A stretch of 64,000 nucleotides of DNA. Source: Burkholderia pseudomultivorans (GTDB lineage: Bacteria; Pseudomonadota; Gammaproteobacteria; Burkholderiales; Burkholderiaceae). The stretch lies in NCBI RefSeq assembly GCF_001718415.1, contig NZ_CP013378.1, positions 806,001 through 870,000 on the forward strand, read 5' to 3'. A program made the translations under genes and the position numbers. This document shows positions 26,815-35,808 of this stretch, in pieces; within the stretch, counting starts at the first letter, position 1, and each line of letters begins with the position of its first letter. The notes under the pieces were generated by a model. It was not told where the DNA came from, ran no database searches, and saw only the letters and a list, made by a program, of their open reading frames with translations.

Positions 26815-29340
26815 ATGATGGCCGACAACACAACGTGGAAGCCGCGACAACGCGGCATCGCGCGCGGGCACGCGTGCGCATCGCGGCATAACGCAGTCGT
26901 ACCTGCTGTCCGGCGCGCGCGCCGGCTGCTGCCGCTCGTGCTCTGGGCGGCGCTCGCGGGCGGCGTTGCGCACGGCGCACCGGCATCGGAACCGGCCGTG
27001 CATGCATTGGCGGACCGGCATGCAACGGATGTCGCGACCGCATCGGGCGACGTGCCGCCGCCGTCGCCGGCCATCCCGCTCGGCCCCGTCGCCGCGCAGC
27101 CGCCGCGGCTCGCGGAGAAAGTGCCGGCCGCCGACGAACGCCGCCCGTTCGCCCGCACGCCGACCACGGCCGAGCCCGGCGCGCTCGTGTCCGGCGGCCG
27201 ACGACAGGCGCTGACGTTCGCCGATCTCGGCGCGCGCGACCCGCTTCAGCTGCACGGCACCGACGCGCAGAACGGCGTCGCGTTCTCGGTCCGCAGCGAC
27301 GAAGTCGTCACGGGCGCCGTGCTGCATCTGGTCTACAGCTATTCGCCCGCGCTGCTGCCCGATCTGTCCCAGCTCAAGGTGCTCGTCAACGGCGAAGTGG
27401 CCGCGACGCTGCCGTTGCCGCAGGATCAGGCCGGGATGACCGTCGCGCGCGACGTGCCGATCGATCCGCGCTTCGTCACCGAATACAACCACCTGAACCT
27501 GCAGCTGATCGGCCATTACACGCGTCGCTGCGAGAATCCGGCGAGCTCGTCGCTGTGGGCGACCGTCAGCAACGCGAGCCGGCTCGACCTGCGCTACGCG
27601 TCGCTGCCCGTGCGGCCGGATCTCGGCGCGCTGCCCGCACCGTTCTTCGATCGTCGCGACGTGCGGCGTCTCGAACTGCCTTTCGTGTTCGCGTCGGGTC
27701 CGTCGCGCGACACGCTGGAGGCGGCCGGCATCGCCGCATCGTGGTTCGGCGCGCTGGCCGCGTATCGCGGCGCGCTGTTCCCGGCCCGGATCGGCAGCCT
27801 GCCGGGATCCGGCAACGCGGTGGTGTTTGCGACCGCCGACGAGCGCCCGGACGGATTGCCGCTGCCGGCGATCGACGGCCCGACGCTGGCCGTCGTCGCG
27901 CGGCAGGCCCCGGCGAACGGCCAAGTATTGCTCGTCCTCGGCCGCACGCCGGCCGAAGTGAAGACCGCCGCGATCGCGTTGGCATTGGGCAGCAGCACGC
28001 TCGCCGGCACGCGCGCGGTGGTGAGCGGGGCGCTGCGCGTCGCGCCGCGCGTGCCGTACGACGCGCCGAACTGGCTGTCGTCGACACGCGCGGTGAAGTT
28101 CGGCGAGCTGGCCGGCGAGCGCGCGCTCGCCGTGTCCGGATACGACGCGGGCGTCGTGCGGATCGACCTGCGCGTGCCGCCCGACCTGTTCATGTGGAAT
28201 ACGCGCGGCGCGCCGATCGACCTGCGCTATCGATACACGGTGCGCCCGCGCGCCGACCGCTCGTCGCTCAACGTGAGCGTCGGCGACACGTTCGTGGACG
28301 CATTGCCGATTCCTGCCCAGGCCTCCCCGGGCTGGCGCCTGAGCCGCTACCTGCCGGCCGCGCTGGCCAGCGAAGCCGGCGCCGGCAACGCGCGCGCGAC
28401 GCTTCACGTGCCGCCGCCGCTGCTCACGCCGCGCACGCAGCTGCGGCTGAATTTCTTCTACGAGATACCGGATTCCGGCGAGTGCACGGGGCGCCTGCTG
28501 CAGAACGTGCAAGGCGCGATCGATCAGGATTCGACCATCGACGTGTCGTCGTTTCCGCACTACATGGCGCTGCCGGACCTTGCCGCCTTCGCCAACAGCG
28601 GCTTCCCGTTTACACGCATGGCGGACCTGTCGGACACGGCGGTCGTGCTTCCCGCCGCGCCGACGCCCGACGTCTACAGCCTGTACCTGCTCGCGATGGG
28701 CCGCATGGGGGCGTCGACCGGCTACCCGGCGACCGGCGTGACGGTCACCGATGCGGCCGGCGTCGGCGAATTCGCCAACAAGGACCTGCTGATCCTCGGC
28801 GCCCCCGACACGCAGCCGCTGCTCGAGCGATGGGCCGCGCGGATGCCGTTTGCCGCGAATGGCAACGGCAACGGCGGCAGGTTCGATCTCGGCGACCTGG
28901 TGCTCAGGCTCGGCGACTGGTGGCGCGGCACGCCCGGCGTCGAGCGCGAGCGGGCGCGCGCGAGCCTGTCCGTCGTCACCGACGGCAGCGGCGCGCTGAT
29001 CGCCGGCTTCGAGTCGCCGCTGCGCCGCGCGCGCAGCGCGGTCGCGCTGATCGGCGCGTCGGGGCAGGCGGATACCGTGCTTGGCCGCGCGCTGCTCGAC
29101 GACGACATGCTCGCGTCGATCCAGGGCGGCATGGTGACGATTCGCGACCGTACGGTCACGGTGACGTCGGACGGCACGCCGTACTACGTCGGCGCGCTGC
29201 CGCCGATCGAGCGCCTGCGCTGGGTCCTGTCGGCCCATCCGCTGCTGCTCGCGCTGGGCGGCGTGCTCGCCGCGCTCGTCGTCGCGGCGATCTTCTATCG
29301 TTTGCTGCGCGCGCAGGCGACGCGCCGGTTGAAGGAGTGA
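26815..29340 (+). CDS. bcsB: Cellulose synthase regulatory/periplasmic subunit B
   Basis: BcsB is the periplasmic partner anchored next to BcsA that guides the nascent chain. From the ATG 1 bp after bcsA the product is 841 residues. It has a long basic N-region followed by a signal peptide core (LLPLVLWAALAGGVAHGA), Pro-rich residues to about 100, then repeated carbohydrate-binding and flavodoxin-like domains (FADLGARDPLQLHGTD, LNLQLIGHYTRRCENP, LRLNFFYEIPDSGECTG). A C-terminal membrane anchor (HPLLLALGGVLAALVVAAIF) and a basic tail close the protein. The signal peptide n-region of about 35 residues is unusually long. Confidence 0.96.
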   Translation: MMADNTTWKPRQRGIARGHACASRHNAVVPAVRRARRLLPLVLWAALAGGVAHGAPASEPAVHALADRHATDVATASGDVPPPSPAIPLGPVAAQPPRLAEKVPAADERRPFARTPTTAEPGALVSGGRRQALTFADLGARDPLQLHGTDAQNGVAFSVRSDEVVTGAVLHLVYSYSPALLPDLSQLKVLVNGEVAATLPLPQDQAGMTVARDVPIDPRFVTEYNHLNLQLIGHYTRRCENPASSSLWATVSNASRLDLRYASLPVRPDLGALPAPFFDRRDVRRLELPFVFASGPSRDTLEAAGIAASWFGALAAYRGALFPARIGSLPGSGNAVVFATADERPDGLPLPAIDGPTLAVVARQAPANGQVLLVLGRTPAEVKTAAIALALGSSTLAGTRAVVSGALRVAPRVPYDAPNWLSSTRAVKFGELAGERALAVSGYDAGVVRIDLRVPPDLFMWNTRGAPIDLRYRYTVRPRADRSSLNVSVGDTFVDALPIPAQASPGWRLSRYLPAALASEAGAGNARATLHVPPPLLTPRTQLRLNFFYEIPDSGECTGRLLQNVQGAIDQDSTIDVSSFPHYMALPDLAAFANSGFPFTRMADLSDTAVVLPAAPTPDVYSLYLLAMGRMGASTGYPATGVTVTDAAGVGEFANKDLLILGAPDTQPLLERWAARMPFAANGNGNGGRFDLGDLVLRLGDWWRGTPGVERERARASLSVVTDGSGALIAGFESPLRRARSAVALIGASGQADTVLGRALLDDDMLASIQGGMVTIRDRTVTVTSDGTPYYVGALPPIERLRWVLSAHPLLLALGGVLAALVVAAIFYRLLRAQATRRLKE

Positions 29341-29341
29341 C

Positions 29342-32300
29342 ATGCGAGTGCGACGAACAGGCAGGCTCGCCGCCACGCGCGCCGGCGGCATCGCCAGTCT
29401 CCTGCTGATGCTTGCGCTGCCTCATGCGGCGGCCGCCGCCACCGGCGATCCGCTCAAGGTACTCGTCGACCAGGGCAAGTACTGGCAGGCGCACGGTCGC
29501 GGCGACCTCGCGGCGCAGGCATGGAACAAGGTACTGGGCGTCGACCCGCATCAGCCCGACGCGCTGTTCGGAATGGGCATGGTGCTCGCCGATCGCAAGG
29601 ACACGACCGGCGCGCGGCGCTATCTGGAGCTGTTGCGTCGGACCGCGCCCGGTTTTCCGCGGATCGACGAACTGGGACAGCGCGTCGGCGAGTCGAGCGC
29701 ACGGGACGACGCGATCGACGACGCGCGGCGTCTGGCCCGCACGGGACAGAGCGCGCTGGCCGCGCAGCAGTATCAGCGCGCGCTGCAGGGCGCGCCGTCG
29801 TCGCCTTCGTTGCAGCTCGAGTACTACCAGGCGCTGGCGGCGACGCCCAGCGGATGGAACGAAGCGCGGCGCGGCCTCGAACAGCTCGCGCGGAACAATC
29901 CCGAGGATCCGCGCTATGCGCTCGCGTATGCGCAGCATCTGACCTATCGCGATGCGACGCGCCGCGACGGCATCGCGCGGCTCGAGCAGCTGTCCGGCGA
30001 CGCGAAAGTCGGCGAGCAGGCCCGGCAGGGCTGGCGGCAGGCGCTGCTGTGGCTCGCCGCGCGGCCGTCGGATCAGGCGCGCTATCTCGCGTATCTGAAA
30101 CAGGCGCCCGACGATGCGGCCGTCAAGGCGCGCTACGACGGCATGGTGCGGCAGGATCAGGCCGGCCGCGAGCACGATCGGCAGGATGCCGCAAACGAGG
30201 CGCGGGGCCGCGAGATCGCGGACGGCTTCGCCGCACTCGACCGCGGCGATCTCGACGCGGCGCGCGCGCGTTTCGACAGCGTGCTGGACAAGTCGCCGGA
30301 CGATGCGGACGCGCTGGGCGGCCGTGGCATCGTCGAACTGAAGCAGGAACGCTTCGCGCAAGCACGCAACGACCTGGAGCGCGCGTCCCGGCATGGCAAT
30401 GCCGCGCGCTGGCGCCCGGCGCTCGTCAGCGCGACCTACTGGGCCGACACCAGCGACGCGCTCGGCGCACAAAGCAACGGCGACTTCGCGAAAGCGAAGA
30501 CCTTGTTCGAGCGCGCGATCCTGACCGATCCGTCGAACGTCACCGCCCAGGTGCTGCTCGGCGATGCGCTGCTGGCGAACCGCGATCCGCGCGGCGCCGA
30601 GCAGGCGTACCGGATGGCGCTGCGCCGTCAGGCGGACAACCCGGACGCGGTGCGCGGGCTCGTCGGCGCGCTCGCCGCGCAGGGGCGCGGCGACGACGCA
30701 TTGCAGTTTGCGACGCAACTGACCGCCGAGCAGCAGCAGAGGGCCGGCGGCCTCGACCGCCTGCGCCGCACGGCCGAGGCCGCGCAGGCGAGGCAGGCGG
30801 AAGCGCGCGGCGACCTGGGCGCGGCGCGCAGCCTGTTCGAGGATGCGCTCGCCGGCAGTCCCGACGATCCGTGGTTGCGGCTGGACCTCGCGCGCGTCTA
30901 TGTCCGGCAAGGTGCGGTCGCGTCGGCGCGCAGCATGATGGACGGCCTGCTCGCGGAGCACCCGGACATGCCCGACGCGCTTTATGCGAGCGCGCTGCTG
31001 GCCGAGCAGACGCAGGACCGGACGACCGGGCTGCAGCGGCTCGATCGCATTCCGGCCGCACAGCGCACTGCCGCGATGACGGCGTTGCAGCACCGGCTGT
31101 GGGTCGGCCAGCAAGTCGCGCTTGCGACGCGGATGGCGCAGCAGGGCCGGCGCACCCAGGCGCTCGGCGTGTTGCGCGATGCCGAAGGGATCGGGCTCGA
31201 GACGCCGTCGCTCGCGAGCTTGCTGTCGGCGGGCTATCTGGCGGCCGGCGACGCGTCGCGCGCGCGCTGGCTCGTGCAGCGTGCGCTTGCACGCGAACCG
31301 GACAACGCCGGCCTGCTGCTGCAATACGCGCGCATCCTGCTCGCCGCGCGCCAGGATGCGCTGCTCGGCGACGCGATGCGGCGGCTCGCGGCGATGTCGT
31401 TGTCTGCCGACCAGCGCAGCGATTTCGACCGGCTGAACGTCGAGATCGTCGTACGCCAGGCCGACGCGGTGCGACAGAGCGGCGATCTGGCCGGCGGCTA
31501 CACCGTGATCGCGCCGTGGCTGGCCGCGCTGCCCGACAGTCCGGACCTGCAGGCCGCGCTCGCGCGCCTGTATACGTCGGCCGGCGACGCCGCGAACGCG
31601 CTGAAGTGCTATCGGGTCGCGCTGGCCCGCCGGCCGGACGATGCGGGCCTGCTGATCGCCGCGATCTACGCGGCGAGCGGCGCAAAGGCATGGCGCGACG
31701 GCGACGCGTTCGCGGCGAGCGCGCTGCGCCTCGCCCCCGACGATCCGGCGCTGCTGGCCGCGATCGGCCGCCTGTATCGCGCGGAAGGCAAGCTGACGCT
31801 GGCGTCGCAGTATCTTCAACGCGCGTTGCTGGCGGCCAATGCGCCGCCGGTGCGCAGCGGCCGCGCGCAAACGAACGTTCCGCGCAGCTGGGACGATGCG
31901 ATGCGGCGAATCGGCGCGAATCCGTTGCCCGGCACCAATCCGTTCGAAGGCAAGACCGCCGTCGACGTTGCGCGCGCGCCGGCCGATCCGGGCGCCGCGA
32001 CGCCGTCGCCGGGCGGCCTTTCGTGGTCCACCCCGTCATCTTCCGTTCCGACCGTGCCCTATACGATGCCGCCCGCGCTGCCCGCGACTTATTCGACACC
32101 CGCCGTTGCACCGGAATCGCGCACGATCCCGCCTGACATGCCGTCGCTGGCGGCGGCGCGCGATACCGGCGGTTACGGGCAGGAAGCCGTCGCCGGAACG
32201 GGGGCGGGGCGCGCATCGCCGGTGCGCTCGTATCGGGCTTATTCGGCGAGTGCGTCCGACCGGGCCCCGGCGCCGCAAGCGATGCCTGCCGCCGGATACG

Positions 32301-33847
32301 ACGCATCGATCGCCGATGCCGACGACGGCGCGACCGGCTACGTCGCGACGCCGTGGCCGATGTCGCCCGCCGCGCTGGCCGCGCAATCGCGGCAGGAAGC
32401 GGGGCCGCGCGCCTCGTCCGCCGGCCCGACCCGGCCTGCGCGTCGCGGCGCGAACCCGGCGCGCACACGAACAGCCGCCCGCGCGTCCGGATACGGGCAG
32501 GCGATCGACGCAGCACCGCCGGATCCGGCGTACCCGTCCCGCGCGCTGCCCGCGTATCTCCCGCAACCGCCGGCCGGCTATGCGCAAAACGCGGCAGTGG
32601 GCGCACCGGCGCCGCGCGCCGCGATGGCGAACGCCGACGTGCAGATGCTCGACGTCGCATCCGAGCTTGCGCAGGTGAATCGCGAGCAGGCGAGCACCGT
32701 CAGCGGCGGGCTCGTGTTTCGCAATCGAGCCGGTGAAGCGGGGCTGTCCGGGCTGACCGACATCGAGGCGCCGCTCGAAGGGCGCATCAAGGCGGGCAAC
32801 GGCCACGTCGTCGTGACCGCGACGCCCGTCATGCTCGACGAAGGCGACGCGAGTACGGACGTGGCGACGCTCGCGCGCTTCGGCGGCGGCCTTGCACGCT
32901 CGGCCGCCGGCGGTTCGCCGGGCTCGCAGACGGCGAGCGGCGTGGGCTTGTCGGTCGGCTACGAAGGCAAGCAGCTGAAAGCCGACATCGGCGCGACGCC
33001 GGTCGGTTTTCCGTATCAGGACGTGGTCGGCGGCGTGCGCTACAGCGGCGCGATGACGGACCGCGCCGCCTATTCGCTGGCCGTCACGCGCCGCGCGGTG
33101 ACCGACAGCCTGCTGTCGTTCGCGGGTGCACGCGATGCGGGCGCCGGGCTCAAGTGGGGCGGCGTGACGCGCAGCGGCGTGCGCGGCGCGCTGAGCTGGG
33201 ACGACGGCACGAGCGGCGCCTATGTGCAGGGCGCATTCGACTACTACGACGGGCACCATGTCGAACGCAACTTCGCCGGCAAGGGCAGCGGCGGCGCGTA
33301 TACGCGGCTGTTCCGCGATGCCGACCAGACCTTCACGCTCGGCATCAATGCGACATGGATGCGTTTCAGCCGGAACCAGTCGTATTTCACGTACGGGCAG
33401 GGCGGCTATTTCAGCCCGCAGCAATATGTGATCCTGAACGTGCCGATCGAGTATGCGGGCCGCTCGGGACCGTTTACATACGACGTCAACGGCTCGGTCG
33501 GCGTCCAGCATTACCGGCAGAACGCGGTGCCGTATTTCCCGCTCGATCCGGCCATGCAGGCGCAGGCCGCGGCGAATGCCGCCGGCAGCCAGACGCCGGG
33601 GCTCGACCCGGGCGCCGTGTATCCCGCGCGCAGCAAGACGGGGATTGCCTATTCGCTGGCCGCGCGCGGCGAGTATCAGGTCGCGCCGCAGCTCGCGGTC
33701 GGCGCGACCGCCTCGTTCGGCAACGCGTACCAGTATCGCGAGTGGGTCGCGGCGGTTTATCTGCGTTACAGCTTCACGCCGCAAGCCGGCATGCAGCCGT
33801 TCCCGCCGCGCACGTTCGGGTCGCCGTACCTGGTCGATGCGAACTGA
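29342..33847 (+). CDS. bcsC: Cellulose export protein: TPR scaffold plus outer-membrane barrel
   Basis: BcsC carries cellulose across the periplasm (TPR superhelix) and outer membrane (16-strand barrel). This one is 1501 residues, longer than most homologues (about 1150-1330). It has a signal peptide (LLLMLALPHAAAAATG) and many TPR units from about 35 to 830. Residues about 835-1100 form a Pro/Ala/Ser/Tyr-rich linker of low complexity (for example PAYPSRALPAYLPQPPAGYA). The barrel domain follows, from about NREQASTVSGGLVFRNRAGE to the terminal FGSPYLVDAN. The extra length is in the linker. The start lies 1 bp after the bcsB stop. Confidence 0.95.
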   Translation: MRVRRTGRLAATRAGGIASLLLMLALPHAAAAATGDPLKVLVDQGKYWQAHGRGDLAAQAWNKVLGVDPHQPDALFGMGMVLADRKDTTGARRYLELLRRTAPGFPRIDELGQRVGESSARDDAIDDARRLARTGQSALAAQQYQRALQGAPSSPSLQLEYYQALAATPSGWNEARRGLEQLARNNPEDPRYALAYAQHLTYRDATRRDGIARLEQLSGDAKVGEQARQGWRQALLWLAARPSDQARYLAYLKQAPDDAAVKARYDGMVRQDQAGREHDRQDAANEARGREIADGFAALDRGDLDAARARFDSVLDKSPDDADALGGRGIVELKQERFAQARNDLERASRHGNAARWRPALVSATYWADTSDALGAQSNGDFAKAKTLFERAILTDPSNVTAQVLLGDALLANRDPRGAEQAYRMALRRQADNPDAVRGLVGALAAQGRGDDALQFATQLTAEQQQRAGGLDRLRRTAEAAQARQAEARGDLGAARSLFEDALAGSPDDPWLRLDLARVYVRQGAVASARSMMDGLLAEHPDMPDALYASALLAEQTQDRTTGLQRLDRIPAAQRTAAMTALQHRLWVGQQVALATRMAQQGRRTQALGVLRDAEGIGLETPSLASLLSAGYLAAGDASRARWLVQRALAREPDNAGLLLQYARILLAARQDALLGDAMRRLAAMSLSADQRSDFDRLNVEIVVRQADAVRQSGDLAGGYTVIAPWLAALPDSPDLQAALARLYTSAGDAANALKCYRVALARRPDDAGLLIAAIYAASGAKAWRDGDAFAASALRLAPDDPALLAAIGRLYRAEGKLTLASQYLQRALLAANAPPVRSGRAQTNVPRSWDDAMRRIGANPLPGTNPFEGKTAVDVARAPADPGAATPSPGGLSWSTPSSSVPTVPYTMPPALPATYSTPAVAPESRTIPPDMPSLAAARDTGGYGQEAVAGTGAGRASPVRSYRAYSASASDRAPAPQAMPAAGYDASIADADDGATGYVATPWPMSPAALAAQSRQEAGPRASSAGPTRPARRGANPARTRTAARASGYGQAIDAAPPDPAYPSRALPAYLPQPPAGYAQNAAVGAPAPRAAMANADVQMLDVASELAQVNREQASTVSGGLVFRNRAGEAGLSGLTDIEAPLEGRIKAGNGHVVVTATPVMLDEGDASTDVATLARFGGGLARSAAGGSPGSQTASGVGLSVGYEGKQLKADIGATPVGFPYQDVVGGVRYSGAMTDRAAYSLAVTRRAVTDSLLSFAGARDAGAGLKWGGVTRSGVRGALSWDDGTSGAYVQGAFDYYDGHHVERNFAGKGSGGAYTRLFRDADQTFTLGINATWMRFSRNQSYFTYGQGGYFSPQQYVILNVPIEYAGRSGPFTYDVNGSVGVQHYRQNAVPYFPLDPAMQAQAAANAAGSQTPGLDPGAVYPARSKTGIAYSLAARGEYQVAPQLAVGATASFGNAYQYREWVAAVYLRYSFTPQAGMQPFPPRTFGSPYLVDAN

Positions 33848-33875
33848 ACGGCGGCGCTCCGTGCGACGCCGGCCT

Positions 33876-33902
33876 GGCGGATTTCTTCTAGGCTTTGTCC
33901 GC
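33876..33902 (+). promoter_or_regulatory. 27-nt element shared by both mini-flhD upstream regions (copy 2)
   Basis: Matches the copy at 21821-21847 at 22 of 27 positions and ends 114 nt before the second mini-flhD start, against 113 nt for copy 1. In this copy the ends form a short inverted repeat (gcgga...tccgc). It lies 28 bp after the bcsC stop. Confidence 0.45.
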
Positions 33903-34016
33903 CGGTCAGCGGGCGCGGGACGTAGAGTCGTGTCATCGAAAACCCGGGGGCGCTGCAAGATCGCCGCCGCGCAAAACGGGCGGCTCGCATGCGGCGCGGC
34001 CCGAACAGACACGATC

Positions 34017-34250
34017 ATGGCCGAACAGGACGATATCTCCGATGCGATCGCGGAATTCAACCGCTCGTATCTCATGCTGGCGAAGTGGATGATCCTGACC
34101 AACCGGGACGAAGCGATGCGGCAGCTCGGCATCACGGAAAAAACCGCATCCGCGATCGCCGCGCTCACGCTGGCGCAAATCGACGAACTCGCCGATCGCG
34201 GCGAACTGTTTTGCGAGTTTCGCGCCGGCGCCGCGCCGGGGCGCGCCTGA
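34017..34250 (+). CDS. Truncated FlhD-like regulator (mini-FlhD 2)
   Basis: A 77-residue paralogue of the protein encoded at 21961. Both begin MAEQDDI and share the order IAEFNRSYLMLAKWMI, LGITEKTASAIAALTLAQIDELA and CEFRA. As in the first copy, only the part equal to the first about 75 residues of FlhD is present, including the heptad-like helix and the single Cys. It follows bcsC by 169 bp and precedes a phosphomannomutase gene. The two copies have diverged considerably outside the FlhD core positions, so the duplication is not recent. Confidence 0.8.
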   Translation: MAEQDDISDAIAEFNRSYLMLAKWMILTNRDEAMRQLGITEKTASAIAALTLAQIDELADRGELFCEFRAGAAPGRA

Positions 34251-34386
34251 AGGTCTGACACGGCCGGCTCGGGGCGCGGGCAAGCGTGCCCGCGTAGCGG
34301 CCGACCGTTCGCGCGCTGCGCCGCTTTCGCCGTCCACGATTACCTGTGCTGCGGGCATTTTCCCGGCACGAACCGAGAGAGAATCG

Positions 34387-35781
34387 ATGATCTCCCAATC
34401 CATCTTCAAGGCATATGACATTCGCGGCGTGGTCGGCAAGACGCTCGACGCCGACACGGCGCGCAGCATCGGCCGGGCGTTCGGCAGCGAAGTGCGTGCG
34501 CAGGGCGGCGACGCGGTCGTCGTCGGGCGCGACGGCCGCCTGTCCGGGCCGGAACTCGTCGGCGCGCTCGCCGACGGGCTGCGGGCGGCGGGCGTCGACG
34601 TCGTCGACGTCGGCATGGTGCCCACGCCGGTCGGCTATTTCGCGGCGAGCGTGCCGCTCGCGCTGAAAGGCGGCGAGCGCCGCGTCGATTCGTGCATCGT
34701 CGTCACCGGCAGCCACAACCCGCCCGACTACAACGGCTTCAAGATGGTGCTGCGCGGCGCAGCGATCTACGGCGAGCAGATCCAGGCGCTGTACCGCCGC
34801 ATCGTCGACGAGCGCTTCGAGAGCGGCAGCGGCACGTACGAAGAGTACGACGTGGCCGATGCGTACATCGACCGCATCGTCGGCGACATCAAGCTCGCGC
34901 GGCCGCTGAAGCTCGTGGTCGACGCCGGCAACGGCGTCGCGGGCCCGCTCGCGACGCGCCTGTTCAAGGCCCTCGGCTGTACGCTCGTCGAGCGCTTCAC
35001 CGACATCGACGGCACGTTCCCGAACCATCACCCCGATCCGGCCCACCCGGAAAACCTGCAGGACGTGATCCAGGCGCTGAAGGACACGGACGCCGAACTC
35101 GGCTTCGCGTTCGACGGCGACGGCGATCGTCTGGGCGTCGTCACGAAGGACGGCCAGATCATCTATCCGGACCGCCAGCTAATGCTGTTCGCCGAGGAAG
35201 TGCTGTCGCGCAACCCGGGCGCGCAGATCATCTACGACGTGAAGTGCACGCGGCACCTCGCGCAATGGGTGAAGTCGAAGGGCGGCGAGCCGCTGATGTG
35301 GAAGACGGGCCACTCGCTGGTGAAGGCGAAGCTGCGCGAGACGGGTGCGCCGCTCGCGGGCGAGATGAGCGGCCACGTGTTCTTCAAGGATCGCTGGTAC
35401 GGCTTCGACGATGGCCTCTACACGGGCGCACGCCTGCTCGAGATCCTCGCGAAGACGGCCGATCCGAGCGCGGTGCTGAACGCGCTGCCCGATGCGATGA
35501 GCACGCCGGAACTGCAGCTGAAGCTCGAGGAAGGCGAGAACTTCCGCCTGATCGAGAAGCTGCAGAAGGAAGCGAAGTTCGACGGCGCGGACGAAGTCGT
35601 GACGATCGACGGTCTGCGTGTCGAGTATCCGGACGGCTTCGGTCTCGCGCGTTCGTCGAACACGACGCCGGTCGTCGTGCTGCGCTTCGAGGCGGAGACG
35701 CAGGACGGGCTCAAGCGCATCCAGGACGACTTCCGCCGCGTGCTGACGGCCGCGAAGCCGGACGTGACGCTGCCGTTCTGA
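34387..35781 (+). CDS. Phosphomannomutase/phosphoglucomutase (AlgC/ManB-type)
   Basis: A 464-residue member of the alpha-D-phosphohexomutase family. It begins SIFKAYDIRGVVGKTLD, has the phosphoserine loop TGSHNPPDYNGFKM, the Mg-binding FAFDGDGDRLGVV, the sugar-binding GEMSGHVFFKD and a C-terminal phosphate loop RSSNTTPVVVLRFE. Family members interconvert mannose-6-P/mannose-1-P and glucose-6-P/glucose-1-P. It would therefore supply GDP-mannose for gmd/fcl and glucose-1-P for GalU and so cellulose. A ribosome binding site (gagaga) lies before the ATG. Location after the cellulose genes fits this dual supply. Confidence 0.95.
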   Translation: MISQSIFKAYDIRGVVGKTLDADTARSIGRAFGSEVRAQGGDAVVVGRDGRLSGPELVGALADGLRAAGVDVVDVGMVPTPVGYFAASVPLALKGGERRVDSCIVVTGSHNPPDYNGFKMVLRGAAIYGEQIQALYRRIVDERFESGSGTYEEYDVADAYIDRIVGDIKLARPLKLVVDAGNGVAGPLATRLFKALGCTLVERFTDIDGTFPNHHPDPAHPENLQDVIQALKDTDAELGFAFDGDGDRLGVVTKDGQIIYPDRQLMLFAEEVLSRNPGAQIIYDVKCTRHLAQWVKSKGGEPLMWKTGHSLVKAKLRETGAPLAGEMSGHVFFKDRWYGFDDGLYTGARLLEILAKTADPSAVLNALPDAMSTPELQLKLEEGENFRLIEKLQKEAKFDGADEVVTIDGLRVEYPDGFGLARSSNTTPVVVLRFEAETQDGLKRIQDDFRRVLTAAKPDVTLPF

Positions 35782-35808
35782 ATGCGGGCGGCGATGCGCC
35801 GCATCCGC

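Noticed and set aside
24519..27167. Very long open frame (over 800 codons) on the minus strand across bcsA and bcsB
   Set aside because: It is antisense to two unmistakable genes, has an Arg/His/Gln-rich composition typical of GC-skew shadow frames and no domain signature.
29156..31870. 900-codon minus-strand open frame opposite bcsC
   Set aside because: A shadow of the GC-rich TPR coding region, with repetitive composition and no family motif.
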